DNA of 64,000 nucleotides from Ignelater luminosus (taxonomy: Eukaryota; Arthropoda; Insecta; Coleoptera; Elateridae): positions 104,847-168,846 of the forward strand of contig VTPC01090594.1 in NCBI GenBank assembly GCA_011009095.1, written 5' to 3'. A model generated the notes under the pieces. It was not told the DNA's origin and searched no databases. It worked only from the letters and a program-made list of their open reading frames with translations. Positions 48,944-58,500 of the stretch are shown in pieces. The first letter of the stretch is position 1; each line of letters opens with the position of its first letter. Made by a program: the position numbers and the translations under genes.

Positions 48944-50011
48944 TTAGTCAACATAGCTACCACCATTTTGTAAGCATTTATCGTAGCGTGGCACTAATTT
49001 TTGTACTCCTTCGTCATAAAACGTTGACGTTTGTGACTGTAACCAAGTTGCAACATGTTCTTTAATCTCATCGTCGTCATTGAATTTCTTGCCAGCGAGG
49101 TTTAATTTTAGGCTTAAAAACAGGAAGAAGTCACTGGGAGCAAGGTCCGGACTATACGGTGGGTGGTCAAATTTTTCCCATCCAAATTGAGACAAAAGTT
49201 GCTGTGTAAGGTTTGCAGTGTTGGGTCGAGCATTGTCATGAATCAACAAAATGTCGCTAGTGAGCTTTCCGCGGTGCTTATTCTGAATTGCACGACGCAG
49301 TTTCCTTAGCGTATCACAGTAAGCAATAGCGGTAATTGTTTCGCCCCGTGGTAGAAAGTCCACTAAAAGAACACCACATCTGTTCCAAAACACCGTGCAC
49401 ATGATTTTCCGGGTTGTCAAATTCGACTTCGATGTTGTCTTTGCTGGTGACGATGTGTGCCTCCATTCCATCGATTGCCGTTTTGTCTCGTGTGTCTCAT
49501 AGGCTACCCAAGTCTCGTCCCCAGTCACTATACTGTTAAGGAAATGGTCCCCGTCATTGTGATAACGAGTCAAAAATTCAAGAGCAGCACCTAGGCGTTT
49601 TTTCTTGTGATCCTCGGTAAGAGTTTTCGGTACCAAGCGTGCACAAAGCTTTCGATATCCCAGTTTGTCATGAACAGTTTCATGAAGAAGGGATCGTGAA
49701 ATTAGGGGAAATTCCATAGAAAGAAGAGAAATCGTAAACTTACGGTTTCCTCTAATTTTTTCATTCACTGCATGAACAAGTTCATCATTAACCAATGATG
49801 GACGCCCACTTCTTCCTTCATCGTGCACGTTTACACGGCCATTGTTGAATTTCTTTACCCATCTCACAACCATAGAATAATTCATTACATTCTGTCCATA
49901 CACCTCAGAAAGCTGTTGATGAATGTCCACTGGTTTCAAATTTTTCGCATTGAGAAACCGAATCACTGATCTAATCTCGCAATCGGCGGAATTTTCAATT
50001 ACCTTCGCCAT
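48944..50011 (-). CDS. mariner transposase (intact ORF)
   Basis: This enzyme binds the element's inverted repeats and catalyses cut-and-paste transposition at TA sites in the nucleus. I start it at the ATG at 50011 (MAKVIENSADCEIRS), 355 residues; the open frame extends seven codons upstream only by a GTG. The first ~110 residues hold two helix-turn-helix-like regions, including IHQQLSEVYGQNVMNYSMVV and the linker DEGRSGRPS. The linker motif normally written WVPHxL reads LVPKTL here (about residue 136). The DDE domain has VTGDETWV (first Asp), LLIHDNARPN (second Asp) and PPYSPDLAPSDFFLF (third Asp). Counting gives 34 residues between the second and third Asp, the mariner DD34D signature. No frameshift or stop. 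The W-to-L and H-to-K changes in the linker motif are the only visible oddities and could affect activity. Confidence 0.95.
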   Translation of the reverse strand: MAKVIENSADCEIRSVIRFLNAKNLKPVDIHQQLSEVYGQNVMNYSMVVRWVKKFNNGRVNVHDEGRSGRPSLVNDELVHAVNEKIRGNRKFTISLLSMEFPLISRSLLHETVHDKLGYRKLCARLVPKTLTEDHKKKRLGAALEFLTRYHNDGDHFLNSIVTGDETWVAYETHETKRQSMEWRHTSSPAKTTSKSNLTTRKIMCTVFWNRCGVLLVDFLPRGETITAIAYCDTLRKLRRAIQNKHRGKLTSDILLIHDNARPNTANLTQQLLSQFGWEKFDHPPYSPDLAPSDFFLFLSLKLNLAGKKFNDDDEIKEHVATWLQSQTSTFYDEGVQKLVPRYDKCLQNGGSYVD

Positions 50012-50089
50012 TATAAACAAGCACTGTGACACGATAACAGCAGATAACTAACTCAAAATGGCGCCAATCGCTTAGTAACGATACAAATA

Positions 50090-50113
50090 GAAAATGAACT
50101 TACTTTCTGGACA
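50090..50113 (-). repeat. mariner terminal inverted repeat, right
   Basis: Reads TGTCCAGAAAGTAAGTTCAT then TTTC on the minus strand. It lies about 80 bp upstream of the transposase ATG. Confidence 0.95.
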
Positions 50114-50115
50114 TA

Positions 50116-50818
50116 GATGTACTAACCTACCTAACAATTTTTTATAGTCTCTCTCAAAGAAGATTAATTGTATGTTCTAACAGATACTATGTGTTACAGT
50201 AAAAAAAATGCTTATTAACGTAATTATTCTCCTCGTCGGGAGTTTCTAGTTCATTAAATGGTAAAATGAAAACGATCAGGAAGTTTCTGTAAGATCGCAA
50301 AATAACTCAAAAAGCAATCTCTCAATATTCTTGAGTTTCAGGCCCAAGTATATATAGAACTAGTTCTTTAAAAATAAACTGAAGAATAATTGAGACATTA
50401 GATTAAATAACGGTCTAAAGGCCAAAAAGTTAAAACCAACATAATTATATTTTATCAACAAAACGAAAATCTAACTTTGGTGAAGCAGAAACAATTTACT
50501 GCAAAAACTGAAATATTACTTAAATATATTCTTAAAATGAAAATGATTTGTTTTGTAAGTAATGTAACAAAAAACTATGAACAGCATTGGATACTTTGCT
50601 GCTGTTAGAAAAAATATAAAATCTGTATAAAATTTACTCAGAAAAGTTTGCACATGGACCAAGTTTCAACAACACTGACAACATCGAATTTTGACACGTG
50701 AAGATCTAGTAGATGTATGGAAACGTTTGATGCAAACATCCAAAAACCCCCATTTTCATTAAGTCAGTGTTAATTCGTTGAGAAGGAATGTTTAAAGGTC
50801 TGCTTAGTTTTTTTTTTT
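50116..50818. other. Spacer between mariner and DUF7869-type element
   Basis: A+T-rich DNA without coding or recognisable repeats, ending in a T13 run at about 50807-50819 next to the inverted repeat of the following element. Confidence 0.5.
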
Positions 50819-50848
50819 CTAATATAATCGCTGATTGCAGAAAGGGTA
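50819..50848 (+). repeat. Terminal inverted repeat, left (DUF7869-type element)
   Basis: Starts CTAATATAATCGCTG and continues ATTGCAGAAAGGGTA. It matches the reverse complement of 52905-52934 with two mismatches. A related internal motif, TACCCTTTTTGCAGTCA, sits at 51004-51020 in the orientation of the right end. Confidence 0.85.
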
Positions 50849-51129
50849 TGTGACAGTTAACGTTACTTTTGAGAAAATCGCAAAAAAACTGTTTATTGTT
50901 AGACAGTTTAAAACTGCAGACAATTTCTACTGTATATCACTATATATAAAAATATTTTTTTAAAATTTGCAGAGAAAAATAACCTTGAAAGTTGAAAAAC
51001 ATGTACCCTTTTTGCAGTCAATAAAAAAGACATTTTATTTTCGAAAGTAAAGGTATATATTGAAACAAAATATAATCACTAGGATACCACAACAATAAAA
51101 CTTAACCTATAATATTTAAATATATTAAT

Positions 51130-52642
51130 TTACGTTGGACCATTCAAAAATCTCTTGCCAAAACGCAGTGACATCTTCTGAATCATCAACATATTTTGCC
51201 GAATCTGGATGTGCTCCATCTTATCAGTTTTGATGGGAACTTTTCCGGAGGTATAACAACGTTCTAGAAGTTCCTTTAAGTTAGTAGACAATCCTAGACG
51301 GAATGTGTGTGTCATAAAACCATTAACATAATCTTTTGCAACAACTACACCTTTTACTTCATCAGTGCCATACGAAGAAATGGTGAAAAGTATAATGTTA
51401 AAGGAAACCTTTTGGTCTCTTGGAACTCCTCTTTTGGGAGTTTTGACAGATATGGCAGTTTTTTTGTACAGTTTAGGCCACCAATCTTTGAAGTTCATTA
51501 TGTAGAGTATACTATACACGATCAACTTTTTTTAGCTTGCGTTTAATATGGGTGAAATCCCGATCGCATGGCAAGAATGAGTGCCCTCTAATAAGGAAAT
51601 ATTGTTGTATTTCATCAAACCTTTCAGAATCTGTCAAATAAAGGTACCTTCGTATCATTGTATTATTCTTATTTTGGCCAGGACAATTGTCACTAAAAAG
51701 ATGTAGCTTTCTTACAGTAGTACAGTAATCAAATGATAATGCTAATAGGTCATCATTTTGATTTATATACTTTGGTGGATTCCTGTATAGCACTATAAAA
51801 CTTTTTAGCGCGTCTTTTGTTCACAATCATTTCTGCAGCTACAACGTGCGTTTTCGTTCAAATCTTTACTTTTCATTTTAAGCGAAAGGTCTCGCATAAG
51901 CAACAAGCATCGACCGGCTGCCGCCCAAACTTTAGATTAAATGCCTCTCTAAAAGCTTGGTTGTACTACTCATACTTGATTTTTGTGTCAGGATAATTTT
52001 GTAGAAACATTGAATACATGATTTTCACTGTAGATCTAAACTGAAGTAATGATATTGTCTAGAAGAGTAGTGAGACAATTTTACTGGATTTTTTCCGTAG
52101 CCGATATGGTATTAGCACTGACTTGTTTTCCTCTTCTGTCTTTCGGAGTCGTACCAGATTGCAGCAACTGCTGAAGCCGTTGAAGTCTTTTGTTACTGAT
52201 AGAATGGGAGTTTAAAAATGCCTTTTTGCAAACTTTATTTCTTTGGATATTTACAATGATGTAATAATTAAACGTGGAATTACGCACGTTGTTTAACAGG
52301 TTTGAAATGTATAAGCCCTTACAAGTATAGATCTTGCTCGTCTTTAGTGGATAAATTATAAAACTTCGTAATTACCTCCATCTGCTGATCGTCAGAAATA
52401 TTTTTAAAGCATTTTAACTTGCAGTTACATGCAGTCCCAATAGATTTACCAGGCACAACACCCTTATAGTTTGTGTACTCAGTACTTTTCACACTACAAA
52501 AAAATAATACATTTCAAGTAAAATACGTATTAACTTCGTTTATAACTTACCGGCTTTTTCTAATAATGTTCCTTTTATATTCATCACTATTAACTACACC
52601 TCTTTTTCTTTTTTTATCACTTAACACTTTCATGGTATGCAT
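51130..52642 (-). pseudogene. DUF7869-like protein gene, two exons, broken
   Basis: Exon 1 starts at ATG 52642 (MHTMKVLSDKKRKRG, basic). It ends at 52551 before a 57-bp intron (52494-52550) with GTAAGT donor and TTTTTTTGTAG acceptor. Joining restores the frame into TEYTNYKGVVPGKSIG, then cysteines (TACNCKLKCFKN), and VITKFYNLSTKDEQDLYL. After a stop and shifts come FNYYIIVNIQRNKVCKKAFL and SGTTPKDRRGKQ. Further broken text follows, then YINQNDDLLALSFDY, and HLFSDNCPGQNKN (about 51664-51702), HSFLPCDRDFTHIKR and FKDWWPKLYKKTAISV. The last blocks are the hallmark of a large insect/cnidarian family annotated with DUF7869. SFDY runs almost directly into the SDNCPGQ block, where family members have roughly 60 more residues, so there is an internal deletion. 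The Asp in SDNCPGQ and in PCDRDF could be metal ligands of an RNase H-like fold; this is speculation. Confidence 0.75.
52494..52550 (-). other. 57-bp GT-AG intron in the DUF7869-like gene
   Basis: On the minus strand, AAAAAGCCG|GTAAGTTATA...TTTTTTTGTAG|TGTGAAAAG. Removing it joins RNIIRKSR to VKSTEYTNYKG in one frame, and both sides read as coding. Its presence shows the copy moved as DNA, not as a processed RNA. Confidence 0.65.
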
Positions 52643-52904
52643 ATTGTAATATGATTAATCAAAATGTCAAAACTACTATTCAAATGCAATCAGCTGCAGA
52701 AAACATGTTTTGTGATCAGCTGTAAACCCTGAACAGAACACTATCCATAGCGCCACCTGTAGCTCGATAAACTGTACTTCAGAAAGGCTACAAGTCACTG
52801 ACCAATACTAATAATAAAGCGAGTTAATTTGTTCACATATTGGTTGATGTATAATGTATCCTTTTTTTTCGCATAAAACTCAATATGGCCGAAAATATGA
52901 TTTG

Positions 52905-52934
52905 TACCCTTTCTGCAATCAGCGATTCAATTAG
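52905..52934 (-). repeat. Terminal inverted repeat, right (DUF7869-type element)
   Basis: Plus strand TACCCTTTCTGCAATCAGCG followed by ATTCAATTAG. It pairs with 50819-50848. It lies upstream of the gene's first exon. Confidence 0.85.
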
Positions 52935-53779
52935 TGTTTTGCACACTAATCAAAACTAAACACTATCGTGTTCTCTATTTCACCTTCTTCTGTACAGGTA
53001 CAAAAAGAAAGAAATGGGTTGGGCGATTTTTTAATGCGTAGATCACACTAAAGATTTTGTTTGTCAAGTAAACTGCGAAACACATCAGGTAAATCCAAAT
53101 CAATTTACTAAAATTTAAAAATTTGTCCTAGTTTTTTCTATTCTGTATTGTACCAGGGCGTGATGCTTTATAGTTACAGGAAGAACGGTATGCCTTGTAA
53201 TAATCTAAGCCCAAAAGAAGTTGATCAATGCGGGATGAACGATCTTTGCTCTGACCTTATTCATAATTAACGACATTTTCGCTAGTTTTTAATCAAACAT
53301 AATCATCAGTCTAAAGCAAGTTTCTATTAGTTAGCTCAAGATTTTATGTTCCCAAGATATTACTAGAATGGATTCCACAATAATGCAGTAATTGCTAGAT
53401 TTCCATTGCCTACAGTGGTACTTGGTGGTCATCAATGGTGTTTATCAATTGTTGGTTTTTGTTTAGCTGAACACTGGTAATTTCAAAATTTAATTTTTTG
53501 AACAAGACGGCGTTCCTATCTTGATCGTACTTGAGCTACACCATGCTGTTAAAGCCTTTTGCAATAAATTGTCTTTTGATTTATTTCATAAGAAATTATT
53601 AAATGCTAATGGCATGGAACCAAGCGTTTTAAAGTACAGTAGTAAGTTAATGTAAATGTTTATGGGAGATCAAAGTGTGTAGAATTTCCCAGTACACTAG
53701 AGCGTTTCCAGCATGTTGCCTAAATTAAAGCGTGACAATGGTCGACGCCCCGAGTAGTCAGAGCAACTAATTGTGCTCT
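52935..53779. other. No gene seen
   Basis: Moderately A+T-rich spacer. A small dyad, ATTAGTGTTTTGCACACTAAT, touches the right inverted repeat at about 52930-52950. Nothing else recognised. Confidence 0.5.
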
Positions 53780-53790
53780 GTTATAGTTAT
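53780..53790. repeat. Direct repeat GTTATAGTTAT, left (hAT-like element)
   Basis: GTTATAGTTAT occurs here and at 54726-54736, bracketing the element with matching ends. A hAT duplication is normally 8 bp, so three of the eleven bases may belong to the element or match by chance. Confidence 0.7.
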
Positions 53791-54725
53791 AGTGAAAGCA
53801 CGGATTTATATGCACTGTAAAATATTAAAATATGCGCATGTATATGCACGGGAAATTAGTAAAATATGCGCTGGGTTTTTAAAATATGCAATAAATTGTT
53901 CAAAATATGCAACTTAATATGCAAAACGTTAAATGCAAATATAAATTAAAAACTTATATTTAGCGTTGGTAATTTATTTACGTTACAAAATCTCTAAACA
54001 AAAATACATACACTAAAATGCAATTGAATATTTAATGTTAAAATAAAGTACAAATTTGCAGCACTCTAGCCGCATAGCAAATCGTTTTGGAAAATGATTT
54101 CTGTTTTCTTTCTTTCTCAATTGTTTTTATTATTTGAACTATTTTACACTTTTAAATTAAGTTTAAAACGTAATCTAAAAACTACTTGTAAAAACACCGG
54201 CAAATGTGAATGCAATGTTTGTTGCGACCGGTCTGCACATTGACGTCACACACTTCTCACTTATTGTTCATAACTTCCTTATCGTATGAGATAAACTTCC
54301 GAGAAATTACACACGAATATAAAAACCCGAAAATTTCAGTGTGAGACAAACTTGTTTTTCTGTGTGGTGATCCCCTTTAAGCTACAATTGCCAACAAAGT
54401 CTTAAAATACAGTTATAGAACCAATAGTTAGAATATTTAAAGAGAAGTAAAACTTGTTTGAGGTTCTTAGATTTTATTTTCTTTTTTTCTCGATTTAAAT
54501 TCAATTTTCTTACTAATGGTCTACAGTCTTCACCGGAAAATCGAAGAAATTATGCAGCGATATGCTCTTAATTAAAATATATGCACAATTGACTCGAAAT
54601 ATGCAAAATATGCAAATTTATTTTGATATCATTTAATTGTATTTTATTAGATACGGATAAAAACAAAAGCATTTTTTGACATATCTACAGTTATAAATAT
54701 GCATTTGCATAGAATCCGTGCCTTG
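53791..54725. mobile_element. Non-autonomous hAT-like element with subterminal ATATGC repeats
   Basis: The ends share an imperfect inverted repeat around GCACGGATTYTATGCA: left AAAGCACGGATTTATATGCA; right, on the minus strand, AAGGCACGGATTCTATGCAA. An 11-bp direct repeat flanks it. Near both ends the word AAAATATGC(A/G) or ATATGCA recurs many times (about 53806, 53829, 53842, 53863, 53884, 53903, 53915 on the left; 54580, 54597, 54606, 54698 on the right). Such subterminal arrays are typical transposase-binding sites of hAT elements. The interior has no coding remnant, so it would need a transposase supplied from elsewhere. hAT assignment is inferred from the approximate 8-bp target and subterminal repeats. 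Confidence 0.65.
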
Positions 54726-54736
54726 GTTATAGTTAT
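54726..54736. repeat. Direct repeat GTTATAGTTAT, right (hAT-like element)
   Basis: Pairs with 53780-53790. Confidence 0.7.
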
Positions 54737-55039
54737 TGTTAGACTATGCGACCTCGAAATTTTTTTATGTAAAATATCGTTGGCAAGAAGGAAATAATTT
54801 GGATGTAGTGATAATGATCCTGCATATAAGTTCACCTAAAGCTTCTTCCAAGCCCTGTAGCCCATATAACATATAATAATGTTTACCAACTAAATATTGT
54901 CATGTACACTAGATGTTTTAAGTAACCGAGACTTTATATATGTCATAAGGCTTTAATTTCTGAAATGATATAATTTTGTTTTGATATTAGCAACAGGGTG
55001 TAACTGCTCATTATTTGCTTACAGTATCAGAGACGATGT

Positions 55040-55587
55040 TTAGTGTTTAACATTCAATCTTTCGAAAACTTCTTTCTGGCCTTGATCCCAAAAAGATTCA
55101 TCTGTAGAGAATTTGAGTTTTAAACATGCTTCATAAATCTTGCGTTGTAATAATTGTTGGAAGGCTTTTTACAGTTGTAGTAATTGTTCTTCAAATAAGC
55201 CTTTATGGTCATCTTCTACTAACTTCCCCCCACTCTTTCAGCTACCTCTAAAACTTCATACTGTGTCTTCCTCTATCTTTGTCTGAACCTATATTGCTTC
55301 TAGACGAAAGTAAGAATATCTTTATAATCTCCCAAGTAATGGCAAGACGTTTCTCCGTCCTCTCTACACCTATGAACGACAGGTGTCTTCTTAGAGCGCT
55401 GTAGCTCTATTAGCAGACTTAGGGTCCTCTGACTTTTGTCCATTAGACAGTTCAGCTTTGATAATTTTAAACCGATTTTAATCAGTTCGTCTATTGAGTC
55501 TTGATGTGATAATGTTCTTGAAATGTCTAGAAATGGTTCTGATTCGAAATGGGTGTCCTTGGTTTTAATTAGTAAATCAAGTTTCTC
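55040..55587 (-). pseudogene. Unidentified pseudogene, about 180 codons
   Basis: From 55587 the minus strand reads EKLDLLIKTKDTHFESEPFL, then DSIDELIKIGLKLSKLNCLM, TLSLLIELQRSKKTPVVHRC, HYLGDYKDILTFV, a TAG, KQYRFRQR, a TAG, and RKTQYEVLEVAERVG. A one-base shift in a G-run at about 55231 follows, then KLVEDDHKGLFEEQLLQL, a TAA, and KAFQQLLQRKIYEACLKLKF with DESFWDQGQKEVFERLNVKH before a final TAA. Four lesions in 180 codons of otherwise protein-like, helix-rich text show a once-functional gene. No poly-A tail or flanking repeat was found, and no intron is obvious. I do not recognise the protein. Confidence 0.55.
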
Positions 55588-55589
55588 TT

Positions 55590-58500
55590 ATATTTTATAA
55601 AAACAAAACGGGCGACGTTGTCGGATTTTACAGTTACACATATTTTATTATTAAATGACGGTTTTCTTTCTAGTTGGACGAAATAAATATTGAAAAGTAA
55701 AAGAATACAGCAAACTGAATGTTGTAAACTTAAAATGGTGTATTTTATCTTCTGTATATTTATAATTATCTTCTTGGTTGCTACTTTTTTCTTTTTTACA
55801 CTTTGGAAATTCAGAGTTGTATCATCTAACTTCCACGCTAGCGTGTTTTAATCGTAATGTCATCATGATACTGCAGGCAGACACGGTTAGGTTACTAATT
55901 AAATTCTGATACGGGTTTTTTTGATGCCTGTGACATTGTGACACACATGGATTTTGTACGTAAATTAATCAGTCAGATCTATTTTTGCGAGAAAATTCCA
56001 TGAACACTAACGATTCTATATTTATTATTAGATATTGATTGTTTTTATTTATTGTGTTTATTATCTTTCAGTAAATATTTAGAAATTGTAATGAAAGAAA
56101 TCGACTATTTCTTTAAAATATTAATGAGATTATCACGGATATGTCAAAATCCGGCTTTGATATTTTGATGAATGTACATATAATTAGCGTAATTCAACGG
56201 GTGATGAGTTGATTGAACTAATTAATCCTACATTACAGCTTGTTTGCATTAGATATATGGTTTTTGGTTAAATATCGTCTGCCTTTATATTGAATTCAAA
56301 GTTTCACATTTGAAACTCAAAAAAATGGTAGCTGACCTTTGATATTGAGTTAAGTGTAATTAGATTGATTGACTTAACTCGGCAGAATAAGTGATTTAAG
56401 AACTGAAAATCTCAAGTTATCAGCCCACTTCTTTGTTATTACTTTGATGCTTGATACTGTAATACGCAATCTAAAATTGATTTGTCTCCTGTTTAAGTAT
56501 GCAAACCACTACGCTGTGGTCCAATTTGCTTTGCAATTTTCGGTTTTTGATAGTTTGGTAATATTCTGTAAATAAATGCTTCAAATTATATTTTGAAGAT
56601 TTGGGTATAAATATTTAAGTTATGGTTAAGTTAGTTTCTTTTTTTAAAATTACTATAAAGCAATTACTTAGAAACACTATTCATGAAACCTTCAATTTTA
56701 GAAATATATTCATCTTAATGTATAATCTAGATGTTTAATGCTAATAGCAATAACATTCGATTTTAGTTTAGTTGGAAATCATTGCTGAAGGACTAATTTC
56801 CACTAATCATCTTGTCAACGCATAATTTCACCCAACGCGTAGCAGCGCTTTAACATATTCGAAATGTTTAATCTTACTTATTCTACGCCTTGGGCTTACA
56901 TACAAATTAATTAATGCCTAAATATAGTTTCCTTTGTCCTAATTAATTAAAATGTTTTAATTTAATAATTTAATATCGGTATTTCATAGCCTTTTTGTAA
57001 AACCATTTACTTTTTTCTCATTTCTTTTTATTTCGGTCACATTTGTTGGTTTACGTCCATTCGTATCTGCCAAACACAGAAGCGACGTCTGTAAATATTT
57101 TTCGATTAAACTGTAGTTTGAGCGATCGTTTAGGTTTGTTTTTATTTGTATTGGGTTTGTATCTTTTCAAATGAGTGTATTTTTTGTCGTTGTTGTTGCA
57201 ATTGCGAATTTTTATAGTACGTATTGTATGAGGAAAATCCAATTTATTTGAGATTCTCGTATTTTCACCGATTTTTTTTATTGTATATTACTTTGAATAA
57301 TGGATTTTTTTAAATAATAAACGACCCTATTATAAAAGTGCTAAATACTGAAAAAAAGAGAAAAATTGCAACAAGTTGTGCGTCTGAATTTTAATTTCAG
57401 GGTATTATGCAAAATAGGTTTTTATTTATAACTGTAAATAAATGCGTTTGGAGCTTTAATTTCCAACGGAAAATACGTAATTTTATGTGACTAAAGGTTT
57501 TTGCTTGACGCAAGCGAATAAAAATGAATAAATAAAATTATTGAATGTAGGAAGTAAATGAGTTATTTAATCAAACAGAATATAAAAACCTAAAATCTAA
57601 AAATAATTTTAATTTTAAAATATACTAATTTCTATAACAACTCTTTTGAAGGGTATTTGGGAAAATTCTTCGTGCAAGTACTCTCGAGTACTGCTTGAGA
57701 GCTCGTTGTGTTCAGTAACAATGTGAACTTTTCAACATTTTTACATTAGCTTGTTGCACCTGAATACGTTTTATTCCCACATGAAGATATAGAAATATCC
57801 ACGTTTGATCTCTTTTCGAAGAAGGGAATTTAAATTTCTCCCATATTTTATAAAATTTCGCACCCGGAAACGTAGTTTTCTTTATTTGTTTTTCATTTAC
57901 AGTTTGAGATTTGTAGAAATGTAATGCGACACAATAAATGTTAGAGCTGTTTTAGGAACCATACTTGAACAATTTAGAACTTGATACCCACAAAAGGAAT
58001 TTGTGATGAAGTACGAGCCACCTTTATAATAATATTTATGCGTACCCCGCGCGTTTATATAAACTTGTTAGTAAACAACTTTAACATAAACAGTTACTAT
58101 ATACGTATAATACAAAATTCATTCCATGATAATTGTTAAGACTAATTAATTGTTTCTCACAATGAGATAATTAGTATTTAGGTAGAACATTAATTTCTAT
58201 TCCAGAAATATTTTAATAACATTGTGTAACGATACAAATACAGTTATTGTTAATTGGGATTAAAAACAAAGCAACAATTCTGAATGAACCAGAAACATGT
58301 TTCAGAAAATAACACAACCACTTATGTAAAGTTGGTAGAGTCTGTCAGATCTATCTTGATGTACTTTTAAACCAAATTTAGACATGTGACCTACTTTGTT
58401 GTTGTCAAACTTGTCAACTATATTTCAAACTCAGTGACAATTTTACTGCTTTTCCCAATTTTCGTTCATGGGTCACACTGACACAAGGACTATTTTCTGA

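Larger units (their letters stand above)
48845..50113 (-). mobile_element. Structurally complete mariner element
   Basis: The 1269-bp element is bounded by 24-bp terminal inverted repeats with one mismatch: TGTCCAGAAAGTAAGTTCAT... at 48845-48868 and its complement at 50090-50113. TA flanks both sides (48843-48844 and 50114-50115), the target duplication of this superfamily. One uninterrupted transposase gene fills the interior on the minus strand. Length, ends, target and gene all agree with a full-length mariner. Confidence 0.95.
50819..52934 (-). mobile_element. 2.1-kb TIR element carrying a decayed DUF7869-like gene
   Basis: Near-perfect inverted repeats of 30 bp (28 matches) bound this segment. 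The left copy at 50819-50848 contains AATCGCTGATTGCAGAAAGG, and the same string read on the minus strand lies in 52905-52934. A single decayed gene fills the interior on the minus strand, starting about 260 bp from the right end and ending about 280 bp from the left end. This is the architecture of a DNA transposon. No clean target duplication is visible: left flank TTTT, right flank TGTT, or CTAATAT/CAATTAG if the repeat is taken as shorter. The superfamily therefore stays open. The association of this protein family with such ends is seen directly; calling it the mobilising enzyme is inference. Confidence 0.7.

Noticed and set aside
52930..52950. Small dyad ATTAGTG...CACTAAT next to the right TIR, considered as target duplication
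   Set aside because: It is an inverted, not direct, repeat and has no counterpart at the left end.
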